Positions 9,369 through 19,607 of a stretch of DNA of 64,000 bases are shown here, in pieces; the stretch's first letter is position 1, and each line of letters begins with the position of its first letter. The notes beneath the pieces were generated by a model that worked only from the letters and a program-made list of their open reading frames with translations, ran no database searches and had not been told where the DNA came from. The stretch covers positions 1-64,000 of the forward strand of contig USCV01000001.1 of assembly GCA_900553225.1 (NCBI GenBank), read 5' to 3'. Origin of the DNA: an uncultured Clostridium sp. GTDB lineage: Bacteria > Bacillota > Clostridia > TANB77 > CAG-508. Position numbers and translations under genes: made by a program.

Positions 9369-10610
9369 ATGATAAAGAAATTAAAAAGTTTTGTTTTAAA
9401 TAATTTTTTGATATTGTTTACAATATATTATTGTACTCTTTTTCTTGATACCTCTTCGTTAGAAATAGATTATCCTCCTATAGAGATAATTTCTAAGATT
9501 ATAAGGTATGCAATATATATACTTTTATTTATAAGACTAATTTCCATTTTACCTTGTTATAAGGAAGATATAAGTAAAGCTAAGTGGAAAGAAAAGCCTA
9601 TATTTGTAAAATTTATTTATTTTTTAATAATTATAATGATGATAAGTTTAACAATAAATTTTATTACGACTAAAAATAAAAGGATGTTATTTCTAATGCT
9701 TCTTTTAATGTCATCATATAAGACAGATTATAGAAAAATTATAAAATCTACAATGAATTTACAAATAATTTTAACAAGCATTTTAGTTTTATTATCTATA
9801 TTGGGAATAACACAGAATTATATAGTACCAAGAGGAAAAATTTCAAGATATTCATTAGGATTTGTATATACAACTAATTTAGCTCAGATGATTGCCTTCT
9901 CATCGATACTATATTTATATAATCAAGGAAGTAAAATAAAAATTAGAGAATTATTTATAATGCAATTAATTAACGCGTTCGCGTATTTTATAACTGACTC
10001 AAGAACAGAATTTATAATGCTTCAAGTAGTTATAGGACTAGCAATAATGTGGAAGGCATTAAAAAGAATAGATAAGGAAAAAATATTAAAAAATGCTAAA
10101 AAAGTATATTCGTATATATTTTCTAGAAGTTTTATTATATATCCTATAATAAGTCTTATTATAGTTATGTGTTATCCATCAGGAGGCATATGGAACAATA
10201 TTAATTCGGCACTTTCAAATAGATTAAAACAAACTTATGATAATATTGAATATTATGGGATAAGGCCATTTGGCGATGATGTAGAACTATTAGGATTAGG
10301 ATTAAAAGAAAAAATAAAATATGGTAGTTATAAAAGTAATTATATAGATAATGAGTATATCCAGATGGTGTTTAAAGAGGGCTATATTTTTGCTATATGT
10401 TTTATTATACTAATAAATGTATTATTAATTATATTATATAAGAGAAAAAAATATAAAGATGTTATGCTATGTAGCTTATATTTATTATTTGGCTTATTAA
10501 ACCCAAGAATTGTAAATATATTATATTGCCCAATACTTTTTATGATAATTCCAGAGGTTATAGAGTATTGTAAAACAAGTGAAATAAATGTAAACGAAGA
10601 AATTTATTGA
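9369..10610 (+). CDS. Wzy-like polysaccharide polymerase (membrane protein)
   Basis: 413 residues with about ten hydrophobic segments and a longer extracytoplasmic loop around residues 275-320. The motif TDSRTEF near residue 204 resembles the conserved loop of O-antigen polymerases and ligases. Start three bases after the previous stop region. It would join repeat units outside the membrane. The call rests on topology, this motif and location, since Wzy proteins share little sequence. Confidence 0.65.
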   Translation: MIKKLKSFVLNNFLILFTIYYCTLFLDTSSLEIDYPPIEIISKIIRYAIYILLFIRLISILPCYKEDISKAKWKEKPIFVKFIYFLIIIMMISLTINFITTKNKRMLFLMLLLMSSYKTDYRKIIKSTMNLQIILTSILVLLSILGITQNYIVPRGKISRYSLGFVYTTNLAQMIAFSSILYLYNQGSKIKIRELFIMQLINAFAYFITDSRTEFIMLQVVIGLAIMWKALKRIDKEKILKNAKKVYSYIFSRSFIIYPIISLIIVMCYPSGGIWNNINSALSNRLKQTYDNIEYYGIRPFGDDVELLGLGLKEKIKYGSYKSNYIDNEYIQMVFKEGYIFAICFIILINVLLIILYKRKKYKDVMLCSLYLLFGLLNPRIVNILYCPILFMIIPEVIEYCKTSEINVNEEIY

Positions 10611-10720
10611 TAAAAGTTCAAATATTATGAAATTGCTTAAAGAACCATTGGAGTATTAATTGATTCTTGAGATATAGATTTATATTTGACTTATTAGACA
10701 AAGCAAAATAGAGGAGAAAT

Positions 10721-11799
10721 ATGATGAAAAATGAAGCATTTATGCCTGTTAAATGTTCAGAAAAAATAGTAGAATAGTATATTTTGATATTTTAAATATT
10801 TTGTCCATTGTTGCTGTTATTGCATTACATTGCAATGGAATTGTTCATAATTTTTCAATAAAGTATGTGACCGCATGGTCGACAAGTTTAATAGTGGAAT
10901 GTATATTTTACTGGGCAGTACCTGTATTTTTAATGCTATCCGGTGCTAACTTGATGAAATATAGAGAAAGATATAGCACAGTGGACTATTTTAAAAAAAG
11001 ATTTATTAAAATAGTCATTCCATTTATATTTTGGGCTAGCGTAATGTTAATATGGAAAAAGTGCACTGGACAGTTAAAAATAGATAATATGTCTGTAAAA
11101 ACATTATTAAATATATTCTTTTCAAACAAGGAAGAAAATACATATTATTTTATTTTTTTAATATTAGGTATATATATAACAATCCCTACATTATCTATAT
11201 TAGCCAAGGAAGAGTATAGAACTATTTGCTGGTATACTGTTTATGGAATCTTTATAACACAATCAGTCTTGCCGATTGTGTTGAAATTGCTTGGAATAAA
11301 TTATAATAATTTATTATCTATTCAAATTGGTGGATATATAATATTTGTCTTATTAGGGTATTTACTATCAACTCAAAATTTAACTAAAAAACAAAGAATA
11401 GAATTATATTGTTTGGCAATATTATCCATTTTTTTTAGATATAGTATGACATACTTTTGGACTCTATCTTCAAATAAATTAAATAAAACCCTATTTGGTT
11501 ACACCCAATTTCATTCTGTATTGTTAGCGACCGGAGTATTTGTGTTTATTAAAAATATTAGATTCAATTATATAATAACTAACGATAAAATTAAAAAAAT
11601 AATTTCTGATATTGCTGGATGTAGCTTTGGAATATATTTAATACATATGATTGTTAAATACTATGAAATATTGATATTTAATATTAATATTTACTCATGG
11701 CAATGGAGGACACTTGGAATAATAACTACATATTTAATTTCTTTAGCAATTGTATATGTATTAAAGAAAATACCAATAGTCAGAAAAATTGTTCCATAA
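10721..11799 (+). CDS. Membrane acyltransferase (acyltransferase 3 family), disturbed start
   Basis: The family domain reads from ATG 10753 (SRIVYFDILNILSIVAVIALH with the catalytic His, then about ten membrane segments). These enzymes acetylate or succinylate surface glycans. The ATG at 10753 has no ribosome site. A good site (GAGGAGAAAT) precedes ATG 10721/10724, whose frame runs only 18 codons to a TAG. A one-base gain in the A6 tract at 10760-10765, or a -1 slip there, would join the two frames. It is either a recent frameshift or a 348-residue protein poorly started at 10753. Confidence 0.7.
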
Positions 11800-11934
11800 G
11801 ACACTGACAATAAAAATAGATGAATTGATTGACAATTGGACTTAAACTATAAATAAAAATTCACCACCAAAATAAAACATGGACATTCACTATAATAATA
11901 TTAATTTCATAAATTATTACGAGGTGATAATTTA

Positions 11935-12456
11935 ATGAACAATGAAGAACTAAACGAAATGTTACATGAATTAGACAATATTCCTTATCCAGAAGTAAAA
12001 TATGTAGTAAAAAATTCAAATTATGCTAATATGCTTTATGATGATATGTCAGGAGAACTTGGAGAACTTTCTGCTGTTACACAATATGTATATGAACATA
12101 TGGATTTATCAGATTTTAATGTTATTAGTGGAATCATGATACAAATTGCAATTCAAGAAATGAAGCATTTGAATTTTGTTGGGGATCTAATAAAAAGGTT
12201 AGGAAAAACGCCATATTTTATTGGTAGTAAAGGAAATTGTTGGACTACTGAAAATGTAAAATATAAATTTACGAATTTAGTACATATGATGGAATACAAT
12301 ATTGAAACTGAAAAAGCAGCAATTGAAGGTTATTCTAAGGCAATCTATTGTACTAGAAATCAAGATATACGTAAACTATTTCAAAGAATCATATTAGATG
12401 AAAAAAATCATATAAAGATTTTTAAAAAAATTATTGAAATGCAAAAAAATGTTTAA
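11935..12456 (+). CDS. Ferritin-like domain protein
   Basis: 173 residues, ATG behind GAGGTGATA. A four-helix bundle with carboxylate and histidine ligands in the order expected of ferritin-like di-iron proteins: GELGELSAVTQY, IAIQEMKHLNF, a later ETEKAAIEGY, and ILDEKNHIKIF. It could be a rubrerythrin or catalase relative used in peroxide defence or metal handling. There is no rubredoxin-like tail. It is a single gene. Confidence 0.7.
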   Translation: MNNEELNEMLHELDNIPYPEVKYVVKNSNYANMLYDDMSGELGELSAVTQYVYEHMDLSDFNVISGIMIQIAIQEMKHLNFVGDLIKRLGKTPYFIGSKGNCWTTENVKYKFTNLVHMMEYNIETEKAAIEGYSKAIYCTRNQDIRKLFQRIILDEKNHIKIFKKIIEMQKNV

Positions 12457-12512
12457 AAAGAATAAAAATATCTCTTCCTAAATAGAATAAATTATAAGGA
12501 GGGGATTTTATT

Positions 12513-12659
12513 TTGGATAAAAAAGAAGTTAGAAATTGGCAAATAGATGTAACTATTTTTAGTATTATTTTGCTATTTGTTTTATTATAGTTTTTTTCTA
12601 TACAAATACAGGAATTATTGGAACTAATTACTAATGAATATGGAATAATACAAAAGTAA
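12513..12659 (+). pseudogene. Small membrane protein gene interrupted by TAG
   Basis: A strong site (AAGGAGGGG, 12496-12504) precedes TTG 12513. The reading frame DKKEVRNWQIDVTIFSIILLFVLL ends at TAG 12588 and continues in the same frame for 22 more codons to TAA 12657. A short charged head plus one membrane helix is a common small-protein pattern in Clostridia. It is either a complete 25-residue peptide or a nonsense-mutated 48-residue protein. Confidence 0.45.
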
Positions 12660-12741
12660 TACATAAAAATATTAAGTAAATTTGATATAAAAACATTTTA
12701 ATTTATGATATAATGTGAAAAAAACAAAGGAGAGTTTTAAT

Positions 12742-13578
12742 ATGTTAAATATAGGTTGTCATTTATCTGCCTCAAAAGGTTTTAAAAACATGGGAGAAGA
12801 ATCATTAAAAATAAAGGCTAATACTTTTCAGTTTTTTACCAGAAATCCAAGAGGCGGAAAAGCAAAGGAAATTAAACAAGATGATGTAGATAGTTTATTA
12901 AAAATAATGAAAGATAATAATTTTGCACCAATTTTAGCTCATGCACCATATACACTAAACTTATGCTCAGGAGATGAAAAAATAAGAGAATTTGCTAAAA
13001 ACACAATGGCAGATGATTTAAAAAGAATGGAATATGTACCTGGAAATATGTATAATTTTCATCCAGGTAGCCATGTTGGACAAGGCGTAGAAGTTGGAAT
13101 TGAATTTATTGCAGAAGCTTTAAACGAAGTTCTAAGTAAAGAACAAACAACAACAGTATTACTTGAAACAATGGCAGGAAAAGGAAGCGAAATTGGAAGA
13201 AACTTTGAAGAACTAAAACAAATAATAGACAAAGTAACTGTAAAAGAAAAACTAGGGGTTTGCCTAGATACATGCCATGTTAATGATGCAGGATATGATA
13301 TTATAAATAATTTGGATGGTGTATTAAAAGAATTTGATGAAATTATAGGATTAGATAGACTAAAGGCAATTCATATTAATGATAGTATGAATCCAATTGG
13401 AAGCCATAAAGATAGACATCAAAAAATTGGCAAAGGAACTATTGGACTAGATGCTTTAGGAAGAATTATTAATCATCCAAAACTAAGAAAATTACCATTT
13501 TACTTAGAAACTCCACAAGAAGATATTATGGGATATGCAAAAGAAATAGAATTATTAAGAAATTTATATATTAACTAA
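12742..13578 (+). CDS. nfo: Endonuclease IV (AP endonuclease)
   Basis: 278 residues. ATG 12742 is chosen because AAAGGAGAG sits at the right distance; an in-frame GTG at 12715 has none. It is a TIM-barrel tri-zinc enzyme that cuts DNA 5' of abasic sites in base-excision repair. Metal-ligand motifs are visible: [69 protein letters not shown] and LETP. Full length for the family. Monocistronic. Confidence 0.95.
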   Translation: MLNIGCHLSASKGFKNMGEESLKIKANTFQFFTRNPRGGKAKEIKQDDVDSLLKIMKDNNFAPILAHAPYTLNLCSGDEKIREFAKNTMADDLKRMEYVPGNMYNFHPGSHVGQGVEVGIEFIAEALNEVLSKEQTTTVLLETMAGKGSEIGRNFEELKQIIDKVTVKEKLGVCLDTCHVNDAGYDIINNLDGVLKEFDEIIGLDRLKAIHINDSMNPIGSHKDRHQKIGKGTIGLDALGRIINHPKLRKLPFYLETPQEDIMGYAKEIELLRNLYIN

Positions 13579-13593
13579 TAACGCAAATTATAT

Positions 13594-13645
13594 AAAGGCA
13601 CCTTTTAATAGCTTTTTAATAAAATAAAAGCATGGAGGTGCTTTT
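13594..13645 (+). promoter_or_regulatory. Hairpin covering the ribosome site of the amidase gene
   Basis: AAAGGCACC (13594-13602) can pair with GGTGCTTTT (13637-13645), nine pairs including one G-T. The GGAGG site (13635-13639) for ATG 13649 lies partly in the stem. It could be a terminator for nfo or a translational switch; the 34-base loop makes either uncertain. Confidence 0.3.
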
Positions 13646-13648
13646 AAA

Positions 13649-14134
13649 ATGCAAGTAAAAGAGTATGATAAAGCAAAAGCAATAGAATATGCTAAAAAGT
13701 GGGCATATTCAAGAAACACTAAGTTTTATGATTATGAAAACTTGGGTGGAGATTGTACAAATTTTATATCACAATGTATTTACGCAGGTACAAATACCAT
13801 GAATTATAGCAATATAAATGGTTGGTATTACAATAATGCAAATGCAAAATCACCATCGTGGACTGGCGTAGAATTTTTATATAAATTTTTAACTACAAAT
13901 AAAACTGTAGGCCCATTTGGAAATGAAGTTAATAGAATTGAAATTGACAATGGAGATATAGTACAATTATCTTTTGATGGAATAAAATTTGCGCATTCTT
14001 TATTTATAGTTAATCGTATAAATGATAAAATTTTTGTTGCAACACATACATTCGATGCTTTTAATAGAGACTTAGACACATATCATTATTCAAAACTAAG
14101 ATATATAAAAATAAAAGGTTATAGAGATTGGTAA
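13649..14134 (+). CDS. Amidase_6-like cysteine hydrolase
   Basis: 161 residues. It matches the putative amidase domain seen in Gram-positive wall and phage proteins: YDKAKAIEYAKKWAYSRN, GGDCTNFISQCIYAG with the catalytic Cys near residue 36, a NGWYYN segment, and a His in FAHSLFIVNRI. No signal peptide or wall-binding domain is present, which is unusual for a wall hydrolase. It might act in the cytoplasm or leave by another route. Substrate unknown. Confidence 0.72.
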   Translation: MQVKEYDKAKAIEYAKKWAYSRNTKFYDYENLGGDCTNFISQCIYAGTNTMNYSNINGWYYNNANAKSPSWTGVEFLYKFLTTNKTVGPFGNEVNRIEIDNGDIVQLSFDGIKFAHSLFIVNRINDKIFVATHTFDAFNRDLDTYHYSKLRYIKIKGYRDW

Positions 14135-14190
14135 AAAAATTATTAAATATATAAAACTTAATAATACAAGTAAATACTTTTAAATTTTTA

Positions 14191-14218
14191 TTGACAAACC
14201 AGTTATTAATAGTATAAT
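14191..14218 (+). promoter_or_regulatory. Promoter of the tyrS T-box transcript
   Basis: TTGACA (14191-14196) and TATAAT (14213-14218), 16-base spacer, just upstream of the T-box leader. Confidence 0.75.
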
Positions 14219-14234
14219 AAGAATAATTGAATTT

Positions 14235-14465
14235 GATTATGTTTTAAAAAGAAACCAGTAGTAAGTCTATAGTTATAAAAGAGAAATAGTGGAAGGTGCA
14301 AACTATTAGGTGTAGATTTATGAATTACAATTCTTATATAGTAATTAACGTTAGCAACGAACAGCTAAATTTTGAGGCAATACTGCTTGAAAGTATTGTG
14401 AATAAAGGTGGTACCACGAGTTAAATCGTCCTTTAACAGGGATTATTTAGCTCTTTTTTTATAAA
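14235..14465 (+). ncRNA. T-box leader (tyrosine)
   Basis: The T-box sequence AAAGGTGGTACCACG (14404-14418) is followed by a terminator stem (GAGTTAAAT with ATTTAGCTC) and a T-run ending about 14460. A TAC tyrosine codon within GAATTACAATTC (about 14321-14332) is the likely specifier. Uncharged tRNA-Tyr would stabilise the antiterminator and switch on tyrS. Specifier placement is by eye. Confidence 0.92.
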
Positions 14466-14485
14466 AACAGATAGGGGGAAAATAT

Positions 14486-15715
14486 ATGACATTATTTGAA
14501 GATTTAAAATGGAGAGGATTAATTAAAGATATTTCAAGTCCAGAATTAGAAAAAAAGCTAAATGAAGGTGGTATGAGCTTTTATATTGGTACAGATCCAA
14601 CTGCAGATAGTTTACATGTAGGACATTTATCAAGTTTCTTAATATCTAAAAGATTAAAAGATGCAGGACATCATCCAATATTATTAGTTGGTGGTGCTAC
14701 AGGAATGATTGGAGATCCAAGACCAACATCTGAAAGAGCTATGATATCAAAAGAAGAGGTCCAGAAAAATTTTGAAGCATTAAAAAAACAAGTAGAAGGT
14801 ATTTTTGGCTTTGAAGTTGTAAATAATTATGATTGGATAAAAGATATTAATATAATAGAGTTCTTAAGAGATTATGGTAAATTTTTTAATATAAATTATA
14901 TGTTAGATAAAGATATAATAAGAAGAAGATTAGAAACTGGAATTACATTTGCAGAGTTTACATATATGATATTACAAGCACTAGACTTTAAATATTTACA
15001 TGAAAATAAAGGTGTAAACCTTCAATGTGCAGGTTCAGATCAATGGGGAAATATAACTGCTGGAATAGATTTAATAAGAAAAACTACAGGAGACGAAGTA
15101 TATGCATTTACAATGCCACTTGTAACAGATTCACAAGGCAAAAAGTTTGGCAAAAGTGAAGGAAACGCCTTATGGCTTGATAAAAATAAAACTTCTAGTT
15201 ATAAACTATATCAATTCTTTATCAATGTTGAAGATTCTATGGTAATTGATTATTTGAAGATTTATACATTCCTATCAAAAGAAGAAATTGAAGAATTAGA
15301 TAGAAAAAATAAAGAGCACCCAGAGTTAAGAGAAGCACATAAAACACTTGCAAAAGAAATAATAACTTTTCTTCATGGAAGAGAAGAGTACGAAAAGGCT
15401 GTAAAACTTGCAGAAAACCTATTTCAAAATAAGTTTAAAAATATGTCAAAAGAAGATATTATTGAGCTATTTGGTGGAGAAGATATAAAAACAGTAAAAA
15501 GTAATGCAAATATTGTTGATTTTATTACTGATATGGGTGTTGTAAAAAGTAAAAGAGAAGCAAGAGAATTTATTTCTAATGGTGCAATTTCAGTTAATGG
15601 AGATAAAATTGAAAACCAGGATATACAAATTACAGATGATATGTTTATTGATAATACTTATATTGTAGTTAAACGAGGAAAGAAGAATTATTATATAGGG
15701 AAAAGAGAACTGTAA
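14486..15715 (+). CDS. tyrS: Tyrosyl-tRNA synthetase
   Basis: 409 residues, class Ic. HIGH-like motif in YIGTDPTADSLHVGHL (residues about 32-47), tyrosine-pocket region YMILQALDF and GSDQWGNI, KMSKS-like KFGKSEGNALWLD, and a C-terminal S4-type RNA-binding domain (SKREAREFISNGAISVNGDK). It charges tRNA-Tyr in the cytoplasm and is controlled by the T-box leader just upstream. Ribosome site AGGGGGAAA. Confidence 0.97.
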   Translation: MTLFEDLKWRGLIKDISSPELEKKLNEGGMSFYIGTDPTADSLHVGHLSSFLISKRLKDAGHHPILLVGGATGMIGDPRPTSERAMISKEEVQKNFEALKKQVEGIFGFEVVNNYDWIKDINIIEFLRDYGKFFNINYMLDKDIIRRRLETGITFAEFTYMILQALDFKYLHENKGVNLQCAGSDQWGNITAGIDLIRKTTGDEVYAFTMPLVTDSQGKKFGKSEGNALWLDKNKTSSYKLYQFFINVEDSMVIDYLKIYTFLSKEEIEELDRKNKEHPELREAHKTLAKEIITFLHGREEYEKAVKLAENLFQNKFKNMSKEDIIELFGGEDIKTVKSNANIVDFITDMGVVKSKREAREFISNGAISVNGDKIENQDIQITDDMFIDNTYIVVKRGKKNYYIGKREL

Positions 15716-15871
15716 TTTTGATGTTTTTGATGTGTTGTAAAAAAAAAATAATTTTATGTAGATAAAGCATTTACAAAGACTTAGAATTATGAAATAATAA
15801 GAAAAATTCAAAATATCATAGTAAAATAAGCAAATGATTAATATTAAATATTGGGGGAGAACATAAAAAAA

Positions 15872-16687
15872 ATGAAAAAAAATATATTAAAATTAGTTGG
15901 AATTATATTTATATTAGGAATTATTTTAACAACAACGGCAATTGTATATTTATATCACGAACCTAAAATAGCAGTGCTAAGTTACCATAACGTAGCTACA
16001 AATAAAAAAAGTTCATCTGAGAAAAACTTATGGTGTATTTCAGTAGAAAATTTTGAAGAAGAAATGAAATACTTACATGATCATCATTATAAAACATTAA
16101 CCATGGATGAATTTTGCAAATGGAAAAGAGGAGAAATTAACTTACCTTTTAAAAGCGTATTAGTAACTTTTGATGATGGTTTATTATCAAATTATCAGTT
16201 CGCATTTCCAATTTTAAAAAAATATAATATAAATGCAACTCTATTTATGATAGGAGAAAATAGTGAAAAAATAGGAGATACTCCGAATAATTGGACAGGA
16301 GAACTTATATCATACATGTCAAAAGACCAAATAGAAAAAACAAAACAGGAATATCCAAATGTGGAAATTTATTCGCATACATATGGAATGCATAAAGAAG
16401 TAGATGGCATTGCGGCTGCAAAAAAATACAAAAAAGAACAAATGTTAGAGGATATTCAAAAATATGAAAATTACATGGGAAAAACAGAAGTTATAGCATA
16501 TCCATTTGGGGTTACAAATGAGAGATTCATTAATGCATTAAAGAAAAAAGGATATAAATATGGTTTTGTTTTGGGGGATAATAAAAAAGCAACAAGAAAA
16601 GATAACGATTTTATGATTAACCGTATCAACACATCATATGATAAAAAAATTTCACATTTTGGACTTCGCTTTTGGTTACCATATTAA
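15872..16687 (+). CDS. Polysaccharide deacetylase (NodB domain), membrane anchored
   Basis: 271 residues from ATG 15872, placed 10 bases after GGGGGAG; the TTG at 15851 overlaps that site and is rejected. One N-terminal membrane segment (about residues 4-28), then an extracytoplasmic NodB domain: VLSYHNV, VTFDDGLLSNYQFAFPIL with the catalytic/metal Asp pair, IYSHTYGMH with a metal His, and IAYPFG. It probably removes acetyl groups from peptidoglycan or another surface polymer. Confidence 0.88.
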   Translation: MKKNILKLVGIIFILGIILTTTAIVYLYHEPKIAVLSYHNVATNKKSSSEKNLWCISVENFEEEMKYLHDHHYKTLTMDEFCKWKRGEINLPFKSVLVTFDDGLLSNYQFAFPILKKYNINATLFMIGENSEKIGDTPNNWTGELISYMSKDQIEKTKQEYPNVEIYSHTYGMHKEVDGIAAAKKYKKEQMLEDIQKYENYMGKTEVIAYPFGVTNERFINALKKKGYKYGFVLGDNKKATRKDNDFMINRINTSYDKKISHFGLRFWLPY

Positions 16688-16692
16688 TAAAA

Positions 16693-16717
16693 TTCTAATT
16701 TATAATATAAATTAGAA
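16693..16717 (+). terminator. Perfect inverted repeat between deacetylase and rpiA
   Basis: TTCTAATTTAT-AAT-ATAAATTAGAA, 11 perfect pairs around a 3-base loop, seven bases after the deacetylase stop. There is no strong T-run, so terminator or protein-binding site are both possible. Confidence 0.4.
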
Positions 16718-16741
16718 AATAGAGTTTTAGGAGGCATTTTA

Positions 16742-17440
16742 ATGAACTGGAATGAACAAATGATAGAAAAATTAGAATGGAATTCAGAAATTACAAATAA
16801 AGAACAAAAACAAAAACTAGCTCTAAAAGTAGCAGAAAAAGTAAAAGAAGGGGAAGTAATAGGATTTGGATCTGGCTCCACCTCTTTTCTTGCTGTTTGT
16901 GCTATTGCAGATAAAATAAGAAAAGAAAAAATTAATATTACTGCAATACCAACATCCCATGAAATAAAAATGATATGTTCCTATTTTAAAATACCAACAT
17001 GTACGCTATTAGAAAAAAAACCAGATTGGTGTTTCGATGGAGCAGATGAAGTAGACAAGCATGGATGGTTGATTAAAGGTAGAGGAGCAGCAATGTTTCA
17101 GGAAAAGCTTAATATTTTGAATTCAAATAAGAATTTTATTTTAATAGATGAAAGCAAAATTACATCAGAATTTGGAAAAAAATGTCCTATTCCTGTAGAA
17201 TGTTTTCCTAATTCAATGCTATATGTAAAAGAAAAATTATTCGAAATTGGAGCAAAAGAAATAAAATTAAGAAAAGCAGTTGCAAAAGATGGACCTGTTA
17301 TAACTGAAAATGGAAATTTTATTCTAGATACTAAATTTGAAGAAATTCATGAAGATTTGGAAAAACAAATGAAATGTATCTCAGGAGTAATTGAAACAGG
17401 ACTTTTCATAGGATATAATGTAAATATTGAAAAAATATAA
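16742..17440 (+). CDS. rpiA: Ribose-5-phosphate isomerase A
   Basis: 232 residues behind GGAGGCATTTTA. It interconverts ribose-5-phosphate and ribulose-5-phosphate in the non-oxidative pentose pathway. Signatures: GFGSGSTS (phosphate loop), FDGADEVDKHGWLIKGRGAA with the catalytic Asp/Glu region, and IDESKI. Length is normal. It lies between a deacetylase and tagO with no obvious functional link. Confidence 0.93.
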   Translation: MNWNEQMIEKLEWNSEITNKEQKQKLALKVAEKVKEGEVIGFGSGSTSFLAVCAIADKIRKEKINITAIPTSHEIKMICSYFKIPTCTLLEKKPDWCFDGADEVDKHGWLIKGRGAAMFQEKLNILNSNKNFILIDESKITSEFGKKCPIPVECFPNSMLYVKEKLFEIGAKEIKLRKAVAKDGPVITENGNFILDTKFEEIHEDLEKQMKCISGVIETGLFIGYNVNIEKI

Positions 17441-17461
17441 AAAGGAAAAGAGGAATAAAAG

Positions 17462-18559
17462 ATGTGGGGAGATATAGCAATAGCATTTTTATTAGCATTC
17501 ATTACAGCTTTTGTAATAACACCATATACAATGAGACTTGCAAAGAAAGTTGGAGCAATAGATATTCCAAATGAGAGAAGAATAAACAAAAAACCGATGC
17601 CAAGACTTGGGGGAGTTGCAGTAATATGTGGTTTCTTTGTATCAATTATATACTTATTATTAACAATGGGTATAGAAAAAAAAGTTAACTTTTTTGGGGA
17701 AGAACAATATTACCTGAAACTTATTGGATTTTTTGTTGGAATTATAGTATTAGGTATTACATGTTTTATAGATGATTCTAAGAATATACCTCCATTAGTA
17801 AAATTGTCTGGGCAAATAGCGGCTGCAGTAATTGTAGTTGCTTGCGGAGTCAAAATCGAAAATATAAATATTCCTTTCTTTGATAACGCAATACCAATTA
17901 ATCAAATATTAACATATACAATTACAATAGGTTGGATTGTAGGAATAACAAATGCTATTAATTTAATTGATGGTTTAGATGGTCTATCATCTGGAATCAC
18001 ATTAATTTCATGTTTATCACTTCTAATTATTTTCTCATTAAATGGAGCTTCAATAGTGCCAATTATATTAATAACAGCACTTGCAGGAAGCATTGTAGGC
18101 TTCCTTCCATACAACTTCAATCCTGCTAAAACATATATTGGTGATACTGGTTCTAATTTTTTGGGATATTCATTAGCAGTAATATCAATAATTGGTGTAG
18201 CAAAAACATATACAGCAATTGTATTAATTGCACCTTTAATAGTATTAGGACTGCCAATTTTTGATACATTATTTGCAATTGTAAGAAGAGTTATCAAGGG
18301 CAAATCTATAAAAGCAATATTATCTCCAGACAAAGGACATTTACATCATAGGCTAATGGCAAAAGGATATACGCAGAAACAATCAGTTCTAATTTTATAT
18401 GGAATTAGTGCAACATTAGGTATGTTTGCAATCATATTATTAGATAGTGGAATATGGAAAGCTATATCATTTGCATTAATAATACTTGCAATTATTGGTA
18501 TTGGATATAAAGATATATTTAAGACAAATAAAAATGATGAAAACAATAAAGAAAGCTGA
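17462..18559 (+). CDS. tagO: Undecaprenyl-phosphate GlcNAc-1-phosphate transferase (TagO/WecA, MraY family)
   Basis: 365 residues, about eleven membrane segments. Conserved cytoplasmic loops: IPNERRINKKPMPRLGG, FIDDSKNIPPLVKLSGQ, NLIDGLDGLSSGI, FNPAKTYIGDTGSNFLGY and the HHRL motif in KGHLHHRLMAKG. It makes undecaprenyl-PP-GlcNAc, the first step of wall teichoic acid or related glycans. TagA and WecB at the end of the operon act on this product. The head of a near-continuous operon to 29618. Confidence 0.92.
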   Translation: MWGDIAIAFLLAFITAFVITPYTMRLAKKVGAIDIPNERRINKKPMPRLGGVAVICGFFVSIIYLLLTMGIEKKVNFFGEEQYYLKLIGFFVGIIVLGITCFIDDSKNIPPLVKLSGQIAAAVIVVACGVKIENINIPFFDNAIPINQILTYTITIGWIVGITNAINLIDGLDGLSSGITLISCLSLLIIFSLNGASIVPIILITALAGSIVGFLPYNFNPAKTYIGDTGSNFLGYSLAVISIIGVAKTYTAIVLIAPLIVLGLPIFDTLFAIVRRVIKGKSIKAILSPDKGHLHHRLMAKGYTQKQSVLILYGISATLGMFAIILLDSGIWKAISFALIILAIIGIGYKDIFKTNKNDENNKES

Positions 18560-18569
18560 GGTATGGTAA

Positions 18570-19607
18570 ATGATAATATTAACTGTAAAAGGCGCAGGAA
18601 GTTTTAATGCTGGACCGAAAGCGCCAAGCGATATAATTGAAATATTAACTAAAAAATATAATGCGGAAAGTGTATTACTAGTTCAGGGAAACGGAATTAT
18701 AGAAAAAATTAAATATAGAAAAAAAATATTTTCAACAATTCTAAAAAGCAAAAAGAAAAAAGAAGTTCTTGTTCTTCAATTCCCTATGTATGAAACTACG
18801 AAAATACTTAATAGATTATTTTTAATGGCATTAAGCTTTGTTAATAAAGATAAAACAGTGGTATTAATACATGATTTAGATAGCATAAGAGGAAATGATG
18901 AAATACTAAAAAAACAAGAGTTTGATAGACTATCTAAAATAAAATATATAATTGCACATAATGAAAGAATGAAAAAATATCTAGAAGAAATGGGATTAAA
19001 TGCCAATATTTATACATTAGATTTATTTGATTATATTTGCGATAAAAAAGAAAATTACACAAGAAAAAATAATACAATTGAACCTAATTCTTTAAAAATT
19101 GCTTATGCTGGAAACTTAATCAAAGCCAAAAGTCCATATTTATATCAATTAGATAAAGATAAAATGAATTTTTATATTAATTTGTACGGTGTAGGAATCG
19201 AAAATAATATAAATGAAAGGTTGATATATAATGGCAAATATCCACCTAATGAATTACCAGATAAAATAGAAGCAAATCTAGGTCTAATATGGGATGGAAA
19301 TTTTGACGATAGTGATGAAAATGTTGGATTTAAAAAATATACAAAATATAATAATCCACATAAATTATCTTGCTATATTGCAGCAGGACTACCTGTTATA
19401 GTGTGGAAAAAAGCAGCTATTGCTGATTTTGTTAATAAATATAACATTGGTTATACAATTAGTAAGATATATGATATAAATGAAATTGATCTATCAGACT
19501 ACAATCAGAAACTTGCCAATATTTCGAAATTACAACAAGAAGTAAGAAATGGCGAGTTTACAATCAGAGTTTTTGATAAAGTTTTAAAAGATATGGAGGA
19601 AAAATAA
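18570..19607 (+). CDS. Galactofuranosyltransferase-like glycosyltransferase
   Basis: 345 residues. It resembles beta-1,6-galactofuranosyltransferases of streptococcal and enteric loci: a GAGSFNAGPKAPSDI start, LIHDLDSIRG, IAHNERMKKYL, NLGLIWDG, and NPHKLSCYIAAGLPVIVW near the C-terminus. It is adjacent to glf (UDP-galactopyranose mutase), which makes the UDP-Galf donor, with no gap between them. That pairing supports the call. Cytoplasmic. Confidence 0.78.
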   Translation: MIILTVKGAGSFNAGPKAPSDIIEILTKKYNAESVLLVQGNGIIEKIKYRKKIFSTILKSKKKKEVLVLQFPMYETTKILNRLFLMALSFVNKDKTVVLIHDLDSIRGNDEILKKQEFDRLSKIKYIIAHNERMKKYLEEMGLNANIYTLDLFDYICDKKENYTRKNNTIEPNSLKIAYAGNLIKAKSPYLYQLDKDKMNFYINLYGVGIENNINERLIYNGKYPPNELPDKIEANLGLIWDGNFDDSDENVGFKKYTKYNNPHKLSCYIAAGLPVIVWKKAAIADFVNKYNIGYTISKIYDINEIDLSDYNQKLANISKLQQEVRNGEFTIRVFDKVLKDMEEK

